A stretch of DNA of 64,000 nucleotides from Clostridium sp. C2-6-12. Its GTDB lineage: Bacteria; Bacillota; Clostridia; Clostridiales; Clostridiaceae. The notes beneath the pieces were generated by a model. That model saw nothing but the letters and a program-made list of their open reading frames with translations. It made no database searches and was not told the origin of the DNA. This document shows, one piece after another, positions 40,082 to 49,518 of the stretch (position 1 is the stretch's first letter; each line of letters starts with the position of its first letter). The DNA lies in assembly GCF_009928485.1 (NCBI RefSeq), contig NZ_JAABNP010000028.1, forward strand, positions 1 to 64,000, given 5' to 3'. A program made the translations under genes and the position numbers.

Positions 40082-40315
40082 TAGATTTCCTGAGATGTGC
40101 GATAAGCTTATGATATTCAACCTACATTACATTATCGGGATTTACGACAGTATTCATGAATGTCAGGCTTTATTTAAATCACATATTGTGATAAAAGAAG
40201 GCAGAAGTGGATTGAGTTTAACCCACCTGCGAGGCGCAGGCTTTGAATATATAGGTGAACGGCATGTTGGGAACTATAATTGAGATCAACACCTCAGTAA
40301 TGAGGTGCTTTTTTG
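40082..40315 (+). ncRNA. ssrS: 6S RNA
   Basis: The transcript starts with the 6S-like ATTTCCTGAGATGTGCG. It has a long, mostly paired rod with a central open bubble, a 3' arm containing GGTGAACGGCATGTTGGGAAC, and a terminator hairpin CACCTCA/TGAGGTG (40290-40307) with a T run. In Firmicutes 6S RNA binds sigma-A RNA polymerase and mimics an open promoter. Assignment rests on the 5' motif, length of about 230 nt, strong promoter and terminator, without an alignment. Confidence 0.75.
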
Positions 40316-40396
40316 TTGTATATAAAATAAAAGAATATGAAATTGCAAGCGTGAACTGTACGGTATAGCCTAAAATGTGGAAATTTATATGAAAAG

Positions 40397-40431
40397 TAAA
40401 AACCTAGCTAAAAATTATTTAACTAGGTTCA
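40397..40431 (-). terminator. Terminator of the Spo0E-like gene
   Basis: AACCTAG (40401-40407) pairs with CTAGGTT (40423-40429). On the minus strand the hairpin is followed by TTTTTACTTTT, which fits the gene read from 40740. Confidence 0.75.
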
Positions 40432-40524
40432 TTAATGAATAGTAAGTTTTTGGAACTTGATAGTGAATTTGTGAAATAATCTTAAATCATTTGAATTAAT
40501 AAAAATAATGTAAAAGAATATATA

Positions 40525-40740
40525 TTAAGCTGCTACTTCGCTGACTGATTTTGAAGCATGTTGTTTGAGGTCATATGAAGAAAATAATTCTTTTTGATAT
40601 AAAACAATATACTTGTCCAAATTTTGAGATAAAGTAATCATAAATTTGGTTCTTGGTGAAAAGAATAATAATAAAAGGTTAAGCAAGTGCTTTCTAATGA
40701 ATATATTACATTTTAGTTTCGAAAATACATATTTTTTCAT
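40525..40740 (-). CDS. Spo0E-like aspartyl-phosphate phosphatase
   Basis: This 71-residue protein carries the Spo0E signature in ITLSQNLDKYIVLYQKEL (SQxLDxxI). Its N-terminal part is shorter and more hydrophobic than usual (IRKHLLNLLLLFF). Spo0E-family proteins dephosphorylate Spo0A-P and so delay sporulation. The gene has a textbook GGAGGTG site before the ATG at 40740, a minus-strand promoter at 40784-40812 and a minus-strand terminator at 40397-40431. A GTG at 40746 lies inside the ribosome site. The divergence of the first helix leaves some doubt about activity. Confidence 0.7.
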   Translation of the reverse strand: MKKYVFSKLKCNIFIRKHLLNLLLLFFSPRTKFMITLSQNLDKYIVLYQKELFSSYDLKQHASKSVSEVAA

Positions 40741-41047
40741 AATCACACCTCCTGCAAATAGGTTTATTTGTTACTATAAATTTATTATAACCAAGAAAGG
40801 AAAAAATGTAAAAATATTTCATATTACAATTAATGACAATAGTTAGCAAAAAGAGTAAATTTACAAGTATATAAGATATTATTCTGAATAATAAGTGTCA
40901 TCTAAAAACACAAATGGATAAAATTTACAGGCGAATCGTTCGACACAAATCAAATTAAGTAAATGAAGTATGTCGAAAAAATTCGTATTGATTATATTAT
41001 TTAAAATGGTAAAATTATTGTTAGATGTATAGAAAGGATGAAAAGTA
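40741..41047. other. Divergent intergenic region
   Basis: It holds the Spo0E-like promoter on the left and must hold the promoter of the DUF896-hprK-M18 group. A weak TTGATT/TAAAAT pair lies near 40988-41015. Nothing else is evident. Confidence 0.4.
40784..40812 (-). promoter_or_regulatory. Promoter of the Spo0E-like gene
   Basis: On the minus strand TTTACA (40812-40807) and TATAAT (40789-40784) are 17 bp apart, about 45 nt before the start codon. Confidence 0.75.
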
Positions 41048-41245
41048 ATGGATGTTCAAAATGCTAAAATAGAAGATGTTGTAGAAAAAATTAATTCATT
41101 ATATAGAATTAGTCAAGAAAGAGAATTAACAGTAGAAGAAAAAGAATTACAGGGAAAACTTAGACAAAGATATATAGATAATGTAAAAAGAAATTTTAAG
41201 GCACAGTTAGATGGAATTGAATTAAAAAAAGGGAAAAAGGGATGA
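41048..41245 (+). CDS. DUF896 (YnzC-like) small protein
   Basis: The 65-residue protein matches the DUF896/UPF0291 family: a helical hairpin VVEKINSLYRISQERELTVEEKELQGKLR, then RQRYIDNVKRNFKAQLDGIEL. Members are short and soluble; the Bacillus examples include an SOS-induced one. Function is unknown. AAAGGATG precedes the ATG. It lies 6 nt before the HprK start, so the two are cotranscribed. Confidence 0.85.
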   Translation: MDVQNAKIEDVVEKINSLYRISQERELTVEEKELQGKLRQRYIDNVKRNFKAQLDGIELKKGKKG

Positions 41246-41251
41246 TAAGAA

Positions 41252-42163
41252 GTGGGCGTTTCAGTTAAGAAGTTAATAGATGACTTAAATTTAGAAGTTT
41301 TAGTAGAAGGTAAAGAAGATGTAGAAATATCCGTTAATGATATAAACAGACCGGGGTTACAGCTGGCTGGATTTTACAATTACTTTGCTCCAGAAAGAAT
41401 ACAAGTTATAGGAAAAGCTGAATGGAGTTTCTTAGATTATATGCAAATAGAATTAAGAAAGAAAAGAGTAAAAAAATATTTCAGCTTTGATATAAATTGT
41501 TTAATTATAACAAGAGGTTTAGAGCCTCATCCTGAATTTATTAAGGAAGCCACAAAACATAAAGTTTGGGTAGTAAGAAGTGATTTAGTAACTACACAAT
41601 TTATAAGTAAAACTACAATATATTTAGCGGATAAACTTGCACCAGAAACTAGATTGCATGGTGTATTATGTGACGTTTCTGGTATAGGTATTTTAATTAC
41701 TGGAGAAAGTGGAATAGGAAAGAGTGAAACAGCATTAGAACTTATTAAGAGAGGTCATAGACTTATTACAGATGATGCTGTTGACATTAAAGAAATAGAT
41801 GGACAGTTAATAGGAAGATCACCTAAGATAACTATTGGTATGCTTGAAGTCAGAGGAATTGGAATTATTGATGTAACTACCTTATATGGATTAAGTTCTG
41901 TAGTTGAAGAAAAAGAAATAAAATTAGTTATGCACTTTGAACATTGGAAAGATGATAATGACTATGATAGACTAGGAATAGACAATGAATATATGAACAT
42001 ATTAGGGGTAAATGTTAAAAAGCTTACTGTTCCTGTTAGACCAGGTAGAAATATTGCTGTAATTATAGAAGCAGCGGCAGTTAATTATAGACATGCATTA
42101 ATGTCTAATATTACGCCTGTAGATGTAATAGAAAGCAGAATGAATGATATTAATGAAGCGTAA
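41252..42163 (+). CDS. hprK: HPr kinase/phosphorylase
   Basis: The 303-residue enzyme phosphorylates HPr on Ser46 and reverses the reaction, setting carbon catabolite control. The N-terminal domain (about 1-130) is followed by the kinase P-loop GESGIGKSETAL and the family signature around ITIGMLEVRGIGIIDV. The C-terminal VPVRPGRNIAVIIEAAAVNYR is also typical. It starts at GTG, 12 nt after a GGGATGA-type site. It lies between DUF896 and the M18 aminopeptidase, all on one strand with short gaps. Confidence 0.95.
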   Translation: MGVSVKKLIDDLNLEVLVEGKEDVEISVNDINRPGLQLAGFYNYFAPERIQVIGKAEWSFLDYMQIELRKKRVKKYFSFDINCLIITRGLEPHPEFIKEATKHKVWVVRSDLVTTQFISKTTIYLADKLAPETRLHGVLCDVSGIGILITGESGIGKSETALELIKRGHRLITDDAVDIKEIDGQLIGRSPKITIGMLEVRGIGIIDVTTLYGLSSVVEEKEIKLVMHFEHWKDDNDYDRLGIDNEYMNILGVNVKKLTVPVRPGRNIAVIIEAAAVNYRHALMSNITPVDVIESRMNDINEA

Positions 42164-42190
42164 AAGCTTTAAATAAAAGGAGTGACAGTT

Positions 42191-43588
42191 ATGAAAAATG
42201 ACAAGAAAGAAATGAGTAAAAATGCATGGAATAAATATAGCTCTAAAGAAGTTGAAGATATATTTAACTTCTGTGAAGGTTATAAAGAATTTATGTCTAA
42301 ATGCAAAACGGAAAGAGAATGTGTTAATGAAGTAATAGAATTAGCAAAAGCACAAGGATATAAAGATATAGAAGAGTATATTAAACAAAATAAAAAGTTA
42401 CAGTCTGGAGATAAGGTTTATGCAAATAATAAAGGAAAGACTATTGCTTTATTTATTATAGGAAACGAGCCTATGGAAAAAGGACTAAAAATATTAGGTG
42501 CTCATATTGATTCTCCAAGACTAGATTTAAAACAAAATCCATTATATGAAGATAGTGAATTATCATTGCTTGAAACACACTATTATGGTGGAATTAAAAA
42601 ATATCAATGGGTTACATTACCATTAGCATTACACGGAGTTGTAGTAAAGAAAGATGGAACTGTAATAGATATTTGTATTGGTGAAGAGGATAGTGATCCT
42701 GTTGTTGGAGTTTCTGATCTTTTAATTCATTTAGCTGGTGATCAAATGGGTAAAAAAGGTGATAAGGTAGTTGAAGGTGAAGACCTTAACGTATTAGTTG
42801 GAAGCATGCCTTTAAAGGATACAGAAAAAGATGCTGTTAAAGCTAATGTTTTAAAACTACTTAAGGAAAAATATGATTTTGAAGAAGAAGATTTCTTATC
42901 AGCAGAAATAGAAGTTGTTCCAGCAGGAAAAGCTAGAGATTACGGCTTAGATAGAAGTATGGTTATGGCATATGGACATGATGATAGAGTTTGTTCATAC
43001 ACTTCATTATTGGCTATGTTTGATATAAAAGAAACTGACAAGACTTGCTGTTGTTTATTAGTTGATAAAGAAGAAGTAGGAAGCATTGGCGCTACTGGAA
43101 TGCAATCTAGATTTTTTGAAAATGTTGTGGCTGAAATTATTGACAGCCTTGAAGGATATTCAGATCTTAAATTTAGAAGATGTCTTTCGAATTCAAAAAT
43201 GTTATCATCAGATGTAAGTGCAGCTTATGATCCTAATTATCCAGCTGTAATGGAAAAGAAAAATGCAGCCTTCTTTGGAAAAGGTATGGTATTCAACAAA
43301 TATACTGGAGCTAGAGGAAAATCAGGCTGCAACGATGCAAATGCTGAATATATGGCAGAACTCAGACACATAATGGAAAAACATAATGTTTCAATTCAAA
43401 CTGCAGAACTTGGAAAAGTTGATGCTGGTGGCGGCGGAACTATTGCATACATTTTAGCTCAATATAACATGGAAGTAATTGATTGTGGTGTTGCTCTTCA
43501 TAATATGCATGCACCATGGGAAGTTGCTAGTAAAGTTGATATATATGAAACAATGAAAGGGTATAGAGCCTTTTTAATAGAAGCTTAA
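42191..43588 (+). CDS. M18 family aminopeptidase
   Basis: The 465-residue enzyme is a cytosolic zinc aminopeptidase of the M18 family. Metal and catalytic segments are visible: GAHIDSPRLD, the acidic DKEEVGSIGATGMQS, AYGHDDRVCS, and a C-terminal HNMHAPWEVASKVD. Such enzymes form large tetrahedral complexes and remove acidic or neutral N-terminal residues. The ATG at 42191, preceded by AAAGGAGTGA, is preferred over the GTG at 42182. A terminator follows its stop. Confidence 0.92.
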   Translation: MKNDKKEMSKNAWNKYSSKEVEDIFNFCEGYKEFMSKCKTERECVNEVIELAKAQGYKDIEEYIKQNKKLQSGDKVYANNKGKTIALFIIGNEPMEKGLKILGAHIDSPRLDLKQNPLYEDSELSLLETHYYGGIKKYQWVTLPLALHGVVVKKDGTVIDICIGEEDSDPVVGVSDLLIHLAGDQMGKKGDKVVEGEDLNVLVGSMPLKDTEKDAVKANVLKLLKEKYDFEEEDFLSAEIEVVPAGKARDYGLDRSMVMAYGHDDRVCSYTSLLAMFDIKETDKTCCCLLVDKEEVGSIGATGMQSRFFENVVAEIIDSLEGYSDLKFRRCLSNSKMLSSDVSAAYDPNYPAVMEKKNAAFFGKGMVFNKYTGARGKSGCNDANAEYMAELRHIMEKHNVSIQTAELGKVDAGGGGTIAYILAQYNMEVIDCGVALHNMHAPWEVASKVDIYETMKGYRAFLIEA

Positions 43589-43594
43589 TGAAAT

Positions 43595-43643
43595 AAAAGA
43601 TATCATAAAATGACTGGATTTTAGTTATTTTATGATATCTTTT
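43595..43643. terminator. Bidirectional terminator
   Basis: A 16-bp perfect stem (43595-43610 with 43628-43643) with A-rich and T-rich ends lies between the convergent M18 and PHP genes. Confidence 0.9.
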
Positions 43644-43701
43644 GTTATTTGTATAAGTTTTGCATAGTAAAATTCGTAATATAAATTATCCATACATTGA
43701 T

Positions 43702-44562
43702 TTATATTGTATTAATTTTACTCAATACTGAAGATAAATTTAAAGCTGAAAGTAAGCTTGATAAGTATTCAGCTGGAAGTTCCATGGAACCAATATCAGT
43801 ATGACGTGTATCAGTTTCTAGACTGCCGTGAAAATCGGAGCCACAGGAAATTAATAAATTATGTTCTTTTGCAAGATTCACATAATACTCATTTTCTTCT
43901 TTTGTATTTTGGCAATAGATACTTTCTATACCATCTAAATCTAAGGATAAAAATTCATTTATGTTAGATTTTTGAATTAACTTTGGATGTGCTAAAAATA
44001 CTAGGGCATTATATTTTTTTAAAAGAGCAATCCCATCAGAAGTAGATAATTTTAAAGTAGGAACATATGCTTTACATCCTTTTCCAATGAAATTATCAAA
44101 AATTTCATCAACAGTATAAGGATATCCACATTTTATGATTTCTCTTGCAATATGAGGTCTAGCAACTGTATCACTAGCATTATTAAGTATTTTTTCAAAG
44201 TTAACTTCAATGGTGAATTCTTCTTTAAGTTTATGAACCATTTTTCTTGCCCTAATTACCCTGTGATTTTTAATCTTGTCCAGTTCTTCTGTAAATTCTT
44301 TACTTTTATAATCAGCGTTTTTGAAAAAGCCTAATATGTGAATACTTTCATTATTGTGCTGTGTTGATAATTCGATTCCAGGAATTAGTATAATGTTATG
44401 TTTAACACTTTCTTCGAGAGCTTCATCTAAACCAGTTAAAGTGTCGTGATCAGTAATAGCTAATACTTTAACATTGTTATTATAAGCTCTTTGAATAACT
44501 TCAGCAGGAGATAGGGTTCCGTCCGAAAAGCTGGTATGAATATGAAAATCTGATTTTAGCAT
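43702..44562 (-). CDS. PHP-domain phosphoesterase
   Basis: The 286-residue protein has the four PHP metal motifs: KSDFHIHTSFSDG, ITDHDTLTG, GIELSTQ with a later HILGF, and a final CGSDFHG. It resembles the YciV/TrpH group, whose characterised members remove a phosphate from 3',5'-bisphosphonucleotides or trim short RNA. The insert with a small helical subdomain (about 100-175) is normal for the group. GGAGG precedes the ATG. It is monocistronic and convergent with the M18 gene. Confidence 0.88.
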   Translation of the reverse strand: MLKSDFHIHTSFSDGTLSPAEVIQRAYNNNVKVLAITDHDTLTGLDEALEESVKHNIILIPGIELSTQHNNESIHILGFFKNADYKSKEFTEELDKIKNHRVIRARKMVHKLKEEFTIEVNFEKILNNASDTVARPHIAREIIKCGYPYTVDEIFDNFIGKGCKAYVPTLKLSTSDGIALLKKYNALVFLAHPKLIQKSNINEFLSLDLDGIESIYCQNTKEENEYYVNLAKEHNLLISCGSDFHGSLETDTRHTDIGSMELPAEYLSSLLSALNLSSVLSKINTI

Positions 44563-45044
44563 ATAATAAAACCTCCGACTATGCTGGATTTTAATTCAAA
44601 AATTCTAATATATTAAAATAAGCATTAATATATTATTTATAATAAATACACACACAACTATGCGAGAATTAACGTGATTTATTTAAATATTAGAAGTGTA
44701 ACATTTATTACAATGATTAGTATGGGATTAATAATAGTATAATATCATAAAGAGGTAAAGGAAAGAAATTATTTTATCAAACTTTTCTGTACATTATATA
44801 AATAGCAAAAAAATGAAAATTGTTAAACTATAGTAATAAATGTCTATAATTAGATAATATATTGCGAGATTTTTTTGCAAAATATATGTAATATAAAATA
44901 GAGTAAATATGATAACAATTACAATGAATTTAACATATGACATATTTAAGTGAAAAATCTTTCTTGTATTTTTAATTATTTTCTAATGGAGAAAAAAAGC
45001 CATAGAGAATATGCTTATAAGAAATGAGATAAGGGGTGAATAAG
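44563..45044. other. Divergent intergenic region upstream of the ABC exporter
   Basis: This 482-bp AT-rich region holds no frame with a ribosome site. I looked for a small peptide gene that might be exported by the downstream ABC pair and found none. Confidence 0.35.
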
Positions 45045-46877
45045 TTGGAAAAGATAGAAAAAGAGGTTTCTAATACGTCTTCTATAAAAAATAACCTTTT
45101 TGCTTTAAAAATAGGTTGGGGGATTAGTAAAGCTAGAATAATACACGAATTCATATTAGTATCCTTGGGATATTTTGAATGGATTTTTTTTAGTGCAGTT
45201 TTTATGAGGTATATAATTAATGCAATCGAAAATGAAAAAGGTTTTGAATATATATTTCAATTTATTTTAGTTACTTGTGCAATATTTGCTTTAATTGCAC
45301 TATATAGAAGCTATACTAGCAATGTTATTTTTCCATTAAATGATACTGTAATATATCAGGGGCTTTATGAGAAACTTTATCAAAAGGCAAGGAATGTTGA
45401 ACTTAACTGTTTTGAAAATCCGGAATTCTACAATAAATATACTATGGCAATTGATGGTTCAGGAGAGAAAATTACAAGTGTTATTAAGAATGTCTGGGGG
45501 GTTATTACAGGTGTGGTTGCAACGGTTATTGCTTTTTATTCAATGTATTCAATTGATAAAGTGGCAGTGTTGTTTGTTATTTTTCCGATAATAGGTAATT
45601 TCTTCTTTGGTGGTATTTTAAATAAGCTGGAACTAAAAAGATATGAAGAAAATATACCAAATGAAAGAGTGTCTCAATATGTAAATAGGCTCATGTATCT
45701 TGCCGAATATGCTAAGGAAATGAGGCTGTCCAATATTTACAAATTGATTATGCAAAAGTATAGGACGTCTGTAGATAGAAGCGTATCTATTGCAGTAAAG
45801 TATGCACCTAAGATTATGCCTATAATTGTTTTAAAAGTTGTTTTTACCTTTTCAATAATTTTTGAAGGTGTATTGTTATATGGTTCATATAAAGCAATTG
45901 TAGTAAAAAGTATTTCGCTTTCGGAAATGGCTGTTCTTTCAAGCATTATGGTTTCTTCTACGTGGATCTTAATTGGTCTTTTTGATGCAATAGTACAAAC
46001 TATGAAAAATGGTTTATTTGTTAAAAATCTTCGAAGCTTTATAGAATATAAAGAAGTCATTCCAGAAGACTGGGATGGAATTATTCCAGAAGCTATTATT
46101 TCATCAATAGAGTTTCATAATGTAAGTTTTTCATATAAAGGCAAGGAATGTACAATCAAAAACTTGAATTTTTGTATAGAGGGAAATAGTGTAGTAGCTT
46201 TAGTAGGTCATAATGGAGCTGGTAAGTCTACTATTATAAAATTACTATTTCGTTTGTATGACCCAACAGAGGGGGAAATTTTTGTGAATGGAAGAAACAT
46301 TAAGGAATATAATTTGAGGGCATATAGAAAATTGTTTGCTGCTGCATTTCAAGATTATAAAGTTTTTGCACTTCCTATTAAAGACAATATATTAATGGGG
46401 TATTCTTGTGAAAATGAAAATGAGATAGTTATAGATGCTTTGAAAAAAGCTGGTGTTTATGACAAGATAGAGACTCTTCCTAATGGTATTAATACCACTT
46501 TGACTAAGGAATTTGATGAAAATGGAGCTATACTTTCTGGAGGACAATATCAGAAAATTGCTGTTGCAAGAACCTTTGTTCAGAATTGTCCAATTAAAGT
46601 TTATGATGAACCTTCTTCAGCATTAGATCCAATTGCGGAGTATGAGTTGTACGAAAGTATAATGAAGGAAAGCAAGGAGAAAACAATGATATTTATTTCA
46701 CATCGTCTATCATCTGTACGTAGTGCCGATAAAGTATTCATGCTAGAGCAAGGAAAACTTATTGAACAGGGGACACATGAAGAATTGATGAAGATCAATG
46801 GAGTCTATGCAGATATGTATAAAAAACAAGCAATGAATTATCTCGCTTTAGATAATGTTGAGGGGGTAGAGTTATGA
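45045..46877 (+). CDS. ABC exporter half-transporter, first subunit
   Basis: The 610-residue protein has six N-terminal membrane helices and a C-terminal ATPase domain: Walker A GHNGAGKST, signature ILSGGQYQK, Walker B VYDEPSSALDP and H-loop FISHRL. It should pair with the next gene product as a heterodimeric exporter. GTG at 45036 is in frame but lies in the AAGGGGTG site; TTG at 45045, 7 nt further on, is the start. The substrate is unknown. No peptide or modification gene is next to it. Confidence 0.88.
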   Translation: MEKIEKEVSNTSSIKNNLFALKIGWGISKARIIHEFILVSLGYFEWIFFSAVFMRYIINAIENEKGFEYIFQFILVTCAIFALIALYRSYTSNVIFPLNDTVIYQGLYEKLYQKARNVELNCFENPEFYNKYTMAIDGSGEKITSVIKNVWGVITGVVATVIAFYSMYSIDKVAVLFVIFPIIGNFFFGGILNKLELKRYEENIPNERVSQYVNRLMYLAEYAKEMRLSNIYKLIMQKYRTSVDRSVSIAVKYAPKIMPIIVLKVVFTFSIIFEGVLLYGSYKAIVVKSISLSEMAVLSSIMVSSTWILIGLFDAIVQTMKNGLFVKNLRSFIEYKEVIPEDWDGIIPEAIISSIEFHNVSFSYKGKECTIKNLNFCIEGNSVVALVGHNGAGKSTIIKLLFRLYDPTEGEIFVNGRNIKEYNLRAYRKLFAAAFQDYKVFALPIKDNILMGYSCENENEIVIDALKKAGVYDKIETLPNGINTTLTKEFDENGAILSGGQYQKIAVARTFVQNCPIKVYDEPSSALDPIAEYELYESIMKESKEKTMIFISHRLSSVRSADKVFMLEQGKLIEQGTHEELMKINGVYADMYKKQAMNYLALDNVEGVEL

Positions 46878-48679
46878 AGGAAAAACAATCCTTTAAGCAG
46901 GTATTAGATAATAATTTATTTATATTTAAAATATGTTTTTCAGCTGCACCTTTATATATTATTACATATATTATTGATGTGGTGAGAAATCAATTTTTGA
47001 TTTTTTTTGAACATACCTATGGGATTGGATTTGTATTAGAATCTGTTGAATTTGGAAGACCATTTCGTGAAGTGGCCATATTTATAGTAATTTTATTCTT
47101 TTTAATACTTGCAGGAATGATTTATGGTACATTTGCGCAAGAGTTATTTGGAAAAAAAGGATTGCCTAAAATTAAACAAAAGGTAAAGTGTATGCTTTAT
47201 GAAAAAGCTCAGGAGCTTGATTTAGAATGCTATGATAATCCTGAATATTATAATGAATTTGTTTTAGCTGTTTCTGAAGCGGATAAACAAGTGGACAGGA
47301 TGTTGGAGCTTTTAAACAAGGTATTTTATGGATTGACAGTATTTATTACAACAGGTGCTTTTTTCATATCAAAAGATTTAGTTTCTGTATTTTTTGTTTT
47401 ACTTTCATTTTTGAGTTCTTTTACTTTTATGCAGATAATTAATAAGATTAATTATAAGATTCGCTTAGAAAAAAACCCCAATGAAAGAAAAAGATCTTAT
47501 ATTAATAGAGTTTTTTATCTAAATGATTATGCTAAAGAGTTACGATTAAATCCAGATGTTTCAAGTAAGTTGTTTAAGCAATTCAAAGAAGCAAATGATG
47601 CAATATATAAAATTGATAAAGCAAATGCTAAAAGAAAATTCATAATTACATTTATTAAAGATTATGTATGCAATGATTTTATTAGTGATGTATTGTATAT
47701 TACATATTTAGTGTATAAAACAGTAGTATTGCATGCAATTTCCTATAGCAGTGTTGTGATTTTATTTAATTCATTTGGAAGATTAAAATCAAGCCTTCGT
47801 GTGATTACAGAAGTTTATCCATATGCTAGTGAAACTAGCTTATATGTTGATAAAATTCGTAATTTTTTAAATTATGAACCAGAGATTGTAAGTGAAAAAA
47901 TGCTTGGAGTACCAAAGGAGTCAAAGAAAATTGAATTTAACAATGTTTATTTTTCTTACAAGGAGGAAGATGGAAATATTATTAATAATTTAAATATGAC
48001 AATTCGTCCAAATGAAAAAATTGCACTTGTAGGCTATAATGGAGCAGGTAAAACTACCTTAATAAAATTGATTATGCGTCTGTATGATACTAAAAGTGGA
48101 AATATTCTTTTAGATGGAAGAAATATTAAAGACTTTGATGTTAAGGAATATCACAATTATATTGGAACAGTTTTTCAAGATTATAAACTTTATGCAGCAA
48201 CCTTAAGTGAAAATGTTTTGATGGATAATGTAGAAAATGTTTTTGATGCAGATATTATTAAAGCATTAAATCAAAGCGGCTTTGGAGAAAGGTTTTTAAG
48301 TTTAGAACAAGGACTTAATACTCCAATAACCACTGAATTTGATGAAAAAGGATTAGATTTATCTGGTGGAGAAGCTCAAAAGATTGCTATTTCAAGAGCG
48401 TTTTATAAAGATTCAGGATTGATTATTTTAGATGAGCCATCTTCAGCTCTTGACCCAATAGCTGAATATCAACTAAATCATTCAATGCTTAAGGCAACTG
48501 AAAATAAAACAGTGATTTTTATTTCTCATAGATTATCTACAACGCGTTTGGCAGATAAAATTTTTATGTTAGAAAATGGAAGAATTGTTGAAGCAGGAAG
48601 TCATGAGGAGCTTTTGAAACTAAATGGGAAATATGCGGAAATGTGGCGTGTACAAGCAGGACAGTATTTAGCAGTGTAA
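46874..48679 (+). CDS. ABC exporter half-transporter, second subunit
   Basis: The 601-residue partner has the same layout: six membrane helices, then Walker A GYNGAGKTT, signature DLSGGEAQK, Walker B LIILDEPSSALDP and H-loop FISHRL. Both nucleotide sites appear complete, so neither half is degenerate. It begins in an ATGA overlap with the first subunit, after GAGGGGG, which indicates coupled translation and equal amounts. Close sequence resemblance between the two subunits suggests duplication. Confidence 0.88.
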   Translation: MKEKQSFKQVLDNNLFIFKICFSAAPLYIITYIIDVVRNQFLIFFEHTYGIGFVLESVEFGRPFREVAIFIVILFFLILAGMIYGTFAQELFGKKGLPKIKQKVKCMLYEKAQELDLECYDNPEYYNEFVLAVSEADKQVDRMLELLNKVFYGLTVFITTGAFFISKDLVSVFFVLLSFLSSFTFMQIINKINYKIRLEKNPNERKRSYINRVFYLNDYAKELRLNPDVSSKLFKQFKEANDAIYKIDKANAKRKFIITFIKDYVCNDFISDVLYITYLVYKTVVLHAISYSSVVILFNSFGRLKSSLRVITEVYPYASETSLYVDKIRNFLNYEPEIVSEKMLGVPKESKKIEFNNVYFSYKEEDGNIINNLNMTIRPNEKIALVGYNGAGKTTLIKLIMRLYDTKSGNILLDGRNIKDFDVKEYHNYIGTVFQDYKLYAATLSENVLMDNVENVFDADIIKALNQSGFGERFLSLEQGLNTPITTEFDEKGLDLSGGEAQKIAISRAFYKDSGLIILDEPSSALDPIAEYQLNHSMLKATENKTVIFISHRLSTTRLADKIFMLENGRIVEAGSHEELLKLNGKYAEMWRVQAGQYLAV

Positions 48680-48715
48680 GTTTTACAAAGAAATAATTGA
48701 GAATATACGTTAAAT

Positions 48716-48755
48716 AACCATGCATAAGGGTTTGAATGCCTTATATGCATGGTTT
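48716..48755 (+). terminator. Terminator of the ABC exporter genes
   Basis: AACCATGCATAAGG pairs with CCTTATATGCATGGTT (one 2-nt bulge), followed by a T/A tail. Confidence 0.75.
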
Positions 48756-48820
48756 ATTAAATTAGTTTAAATATTGTAATAAAACTAAGAGTGTAACTAC
48801 AGATATTAACTTGAATAAAT

Positions 48821-49300
48821 CTAATTAGATAGGGGCTTATTTGCAATATGATTACAAAAATCAATTAAATTATATCTCAAAGGTAAATCTTTTATAAGAA
48901 TAATATCTTCTTTATAGTTACCATCCCAAGGAGAAAGGGAAATTGTAGAATTGTCAAATACTTTAATTAAGTATTTATCATTACTAAAAACAATTTTTAT
49001 TCTGTAAATTTCTTTGTTGCTTATTTCGCTATCAGTATAATTTTCTAAAACCAATGAGGATAAAAAATTTTTAATTATATTATTTTCATCTTTTGGTACT
49101 TCCATCTCTTTATATAAATTTGTATCGAAAACATATAGGGTAAAATTATCATCTGTTAAAATTTTATTTTCCAATTGGTCTGTGTAATAATGATTATTAG
49201 GTTTTGCAGAAAAATTTATGTATTTTGGGTTTTCAATGCTGCAGCTAGTTAATGTAAAAAAGAGTAGTAAGATTATAATAATTAAATTAGATTTTTTCAA
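48821..49300 (-). CDS. Putative lipoprotein, unknown function
   Basis: The 159-residue product has a lipoprotein signal: KKSN, a hydrophobic core of about 12 residues, then a lipobox LTSC with the cysteine at about residue 20. The mature part is beta-rich (FTLYVFDTNLYKEMEVPKDE, IYRIKIVFSNDKYLIKVFD). It could be a DUF4883-type clostridial lipoprotein, but I cannot confirm this. The start is TTG, with GGAG 10 nt upstream. It is monocistronic. Confidence 0.7.
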   Translation of the reverse strand: MKKSNLIIIILLLFFTLTSCSIENPKYINFSAKPNNHYYTDQLENKILTDDNFTLYVFDTNLYKEMEVPKDENNIIKNFLSSLVLENYTDSEISNKEIYRIKIVFSNDKYLIKVFDNSTISLSPWDGNYKEDIILIKDLPLRYNLIDFCNHIANKPLSN

Positions 49301-49518
49301 ATTAACTCATCTCCAATAAAAATATTTATATCTTTTATATATGAAAAATAATAAATAAGTATGATATTAGATTTGATCTCAATTGGCGAAATTGTTGACA
49401 TCATATTTAATTATAAGTGTTAGAACATAAAGTCATTAAATTTTCTTTATATGTCAAAGTGATAATTGGCTAGTTTTAATAATATTATAAACAGAGTAAG
49501 GATAATTTGGAGGACATT

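Noticed and set aside
40095-40283. 62-residue frame on the plus strand
   Set aside because: It lies wholly within the 6S RNA gene, which explains the sequence better.
44563-45044. Search for a peptide substrate gene of the ABC exporter
   Set aside because: No frame with a start and ribosome site in this region.
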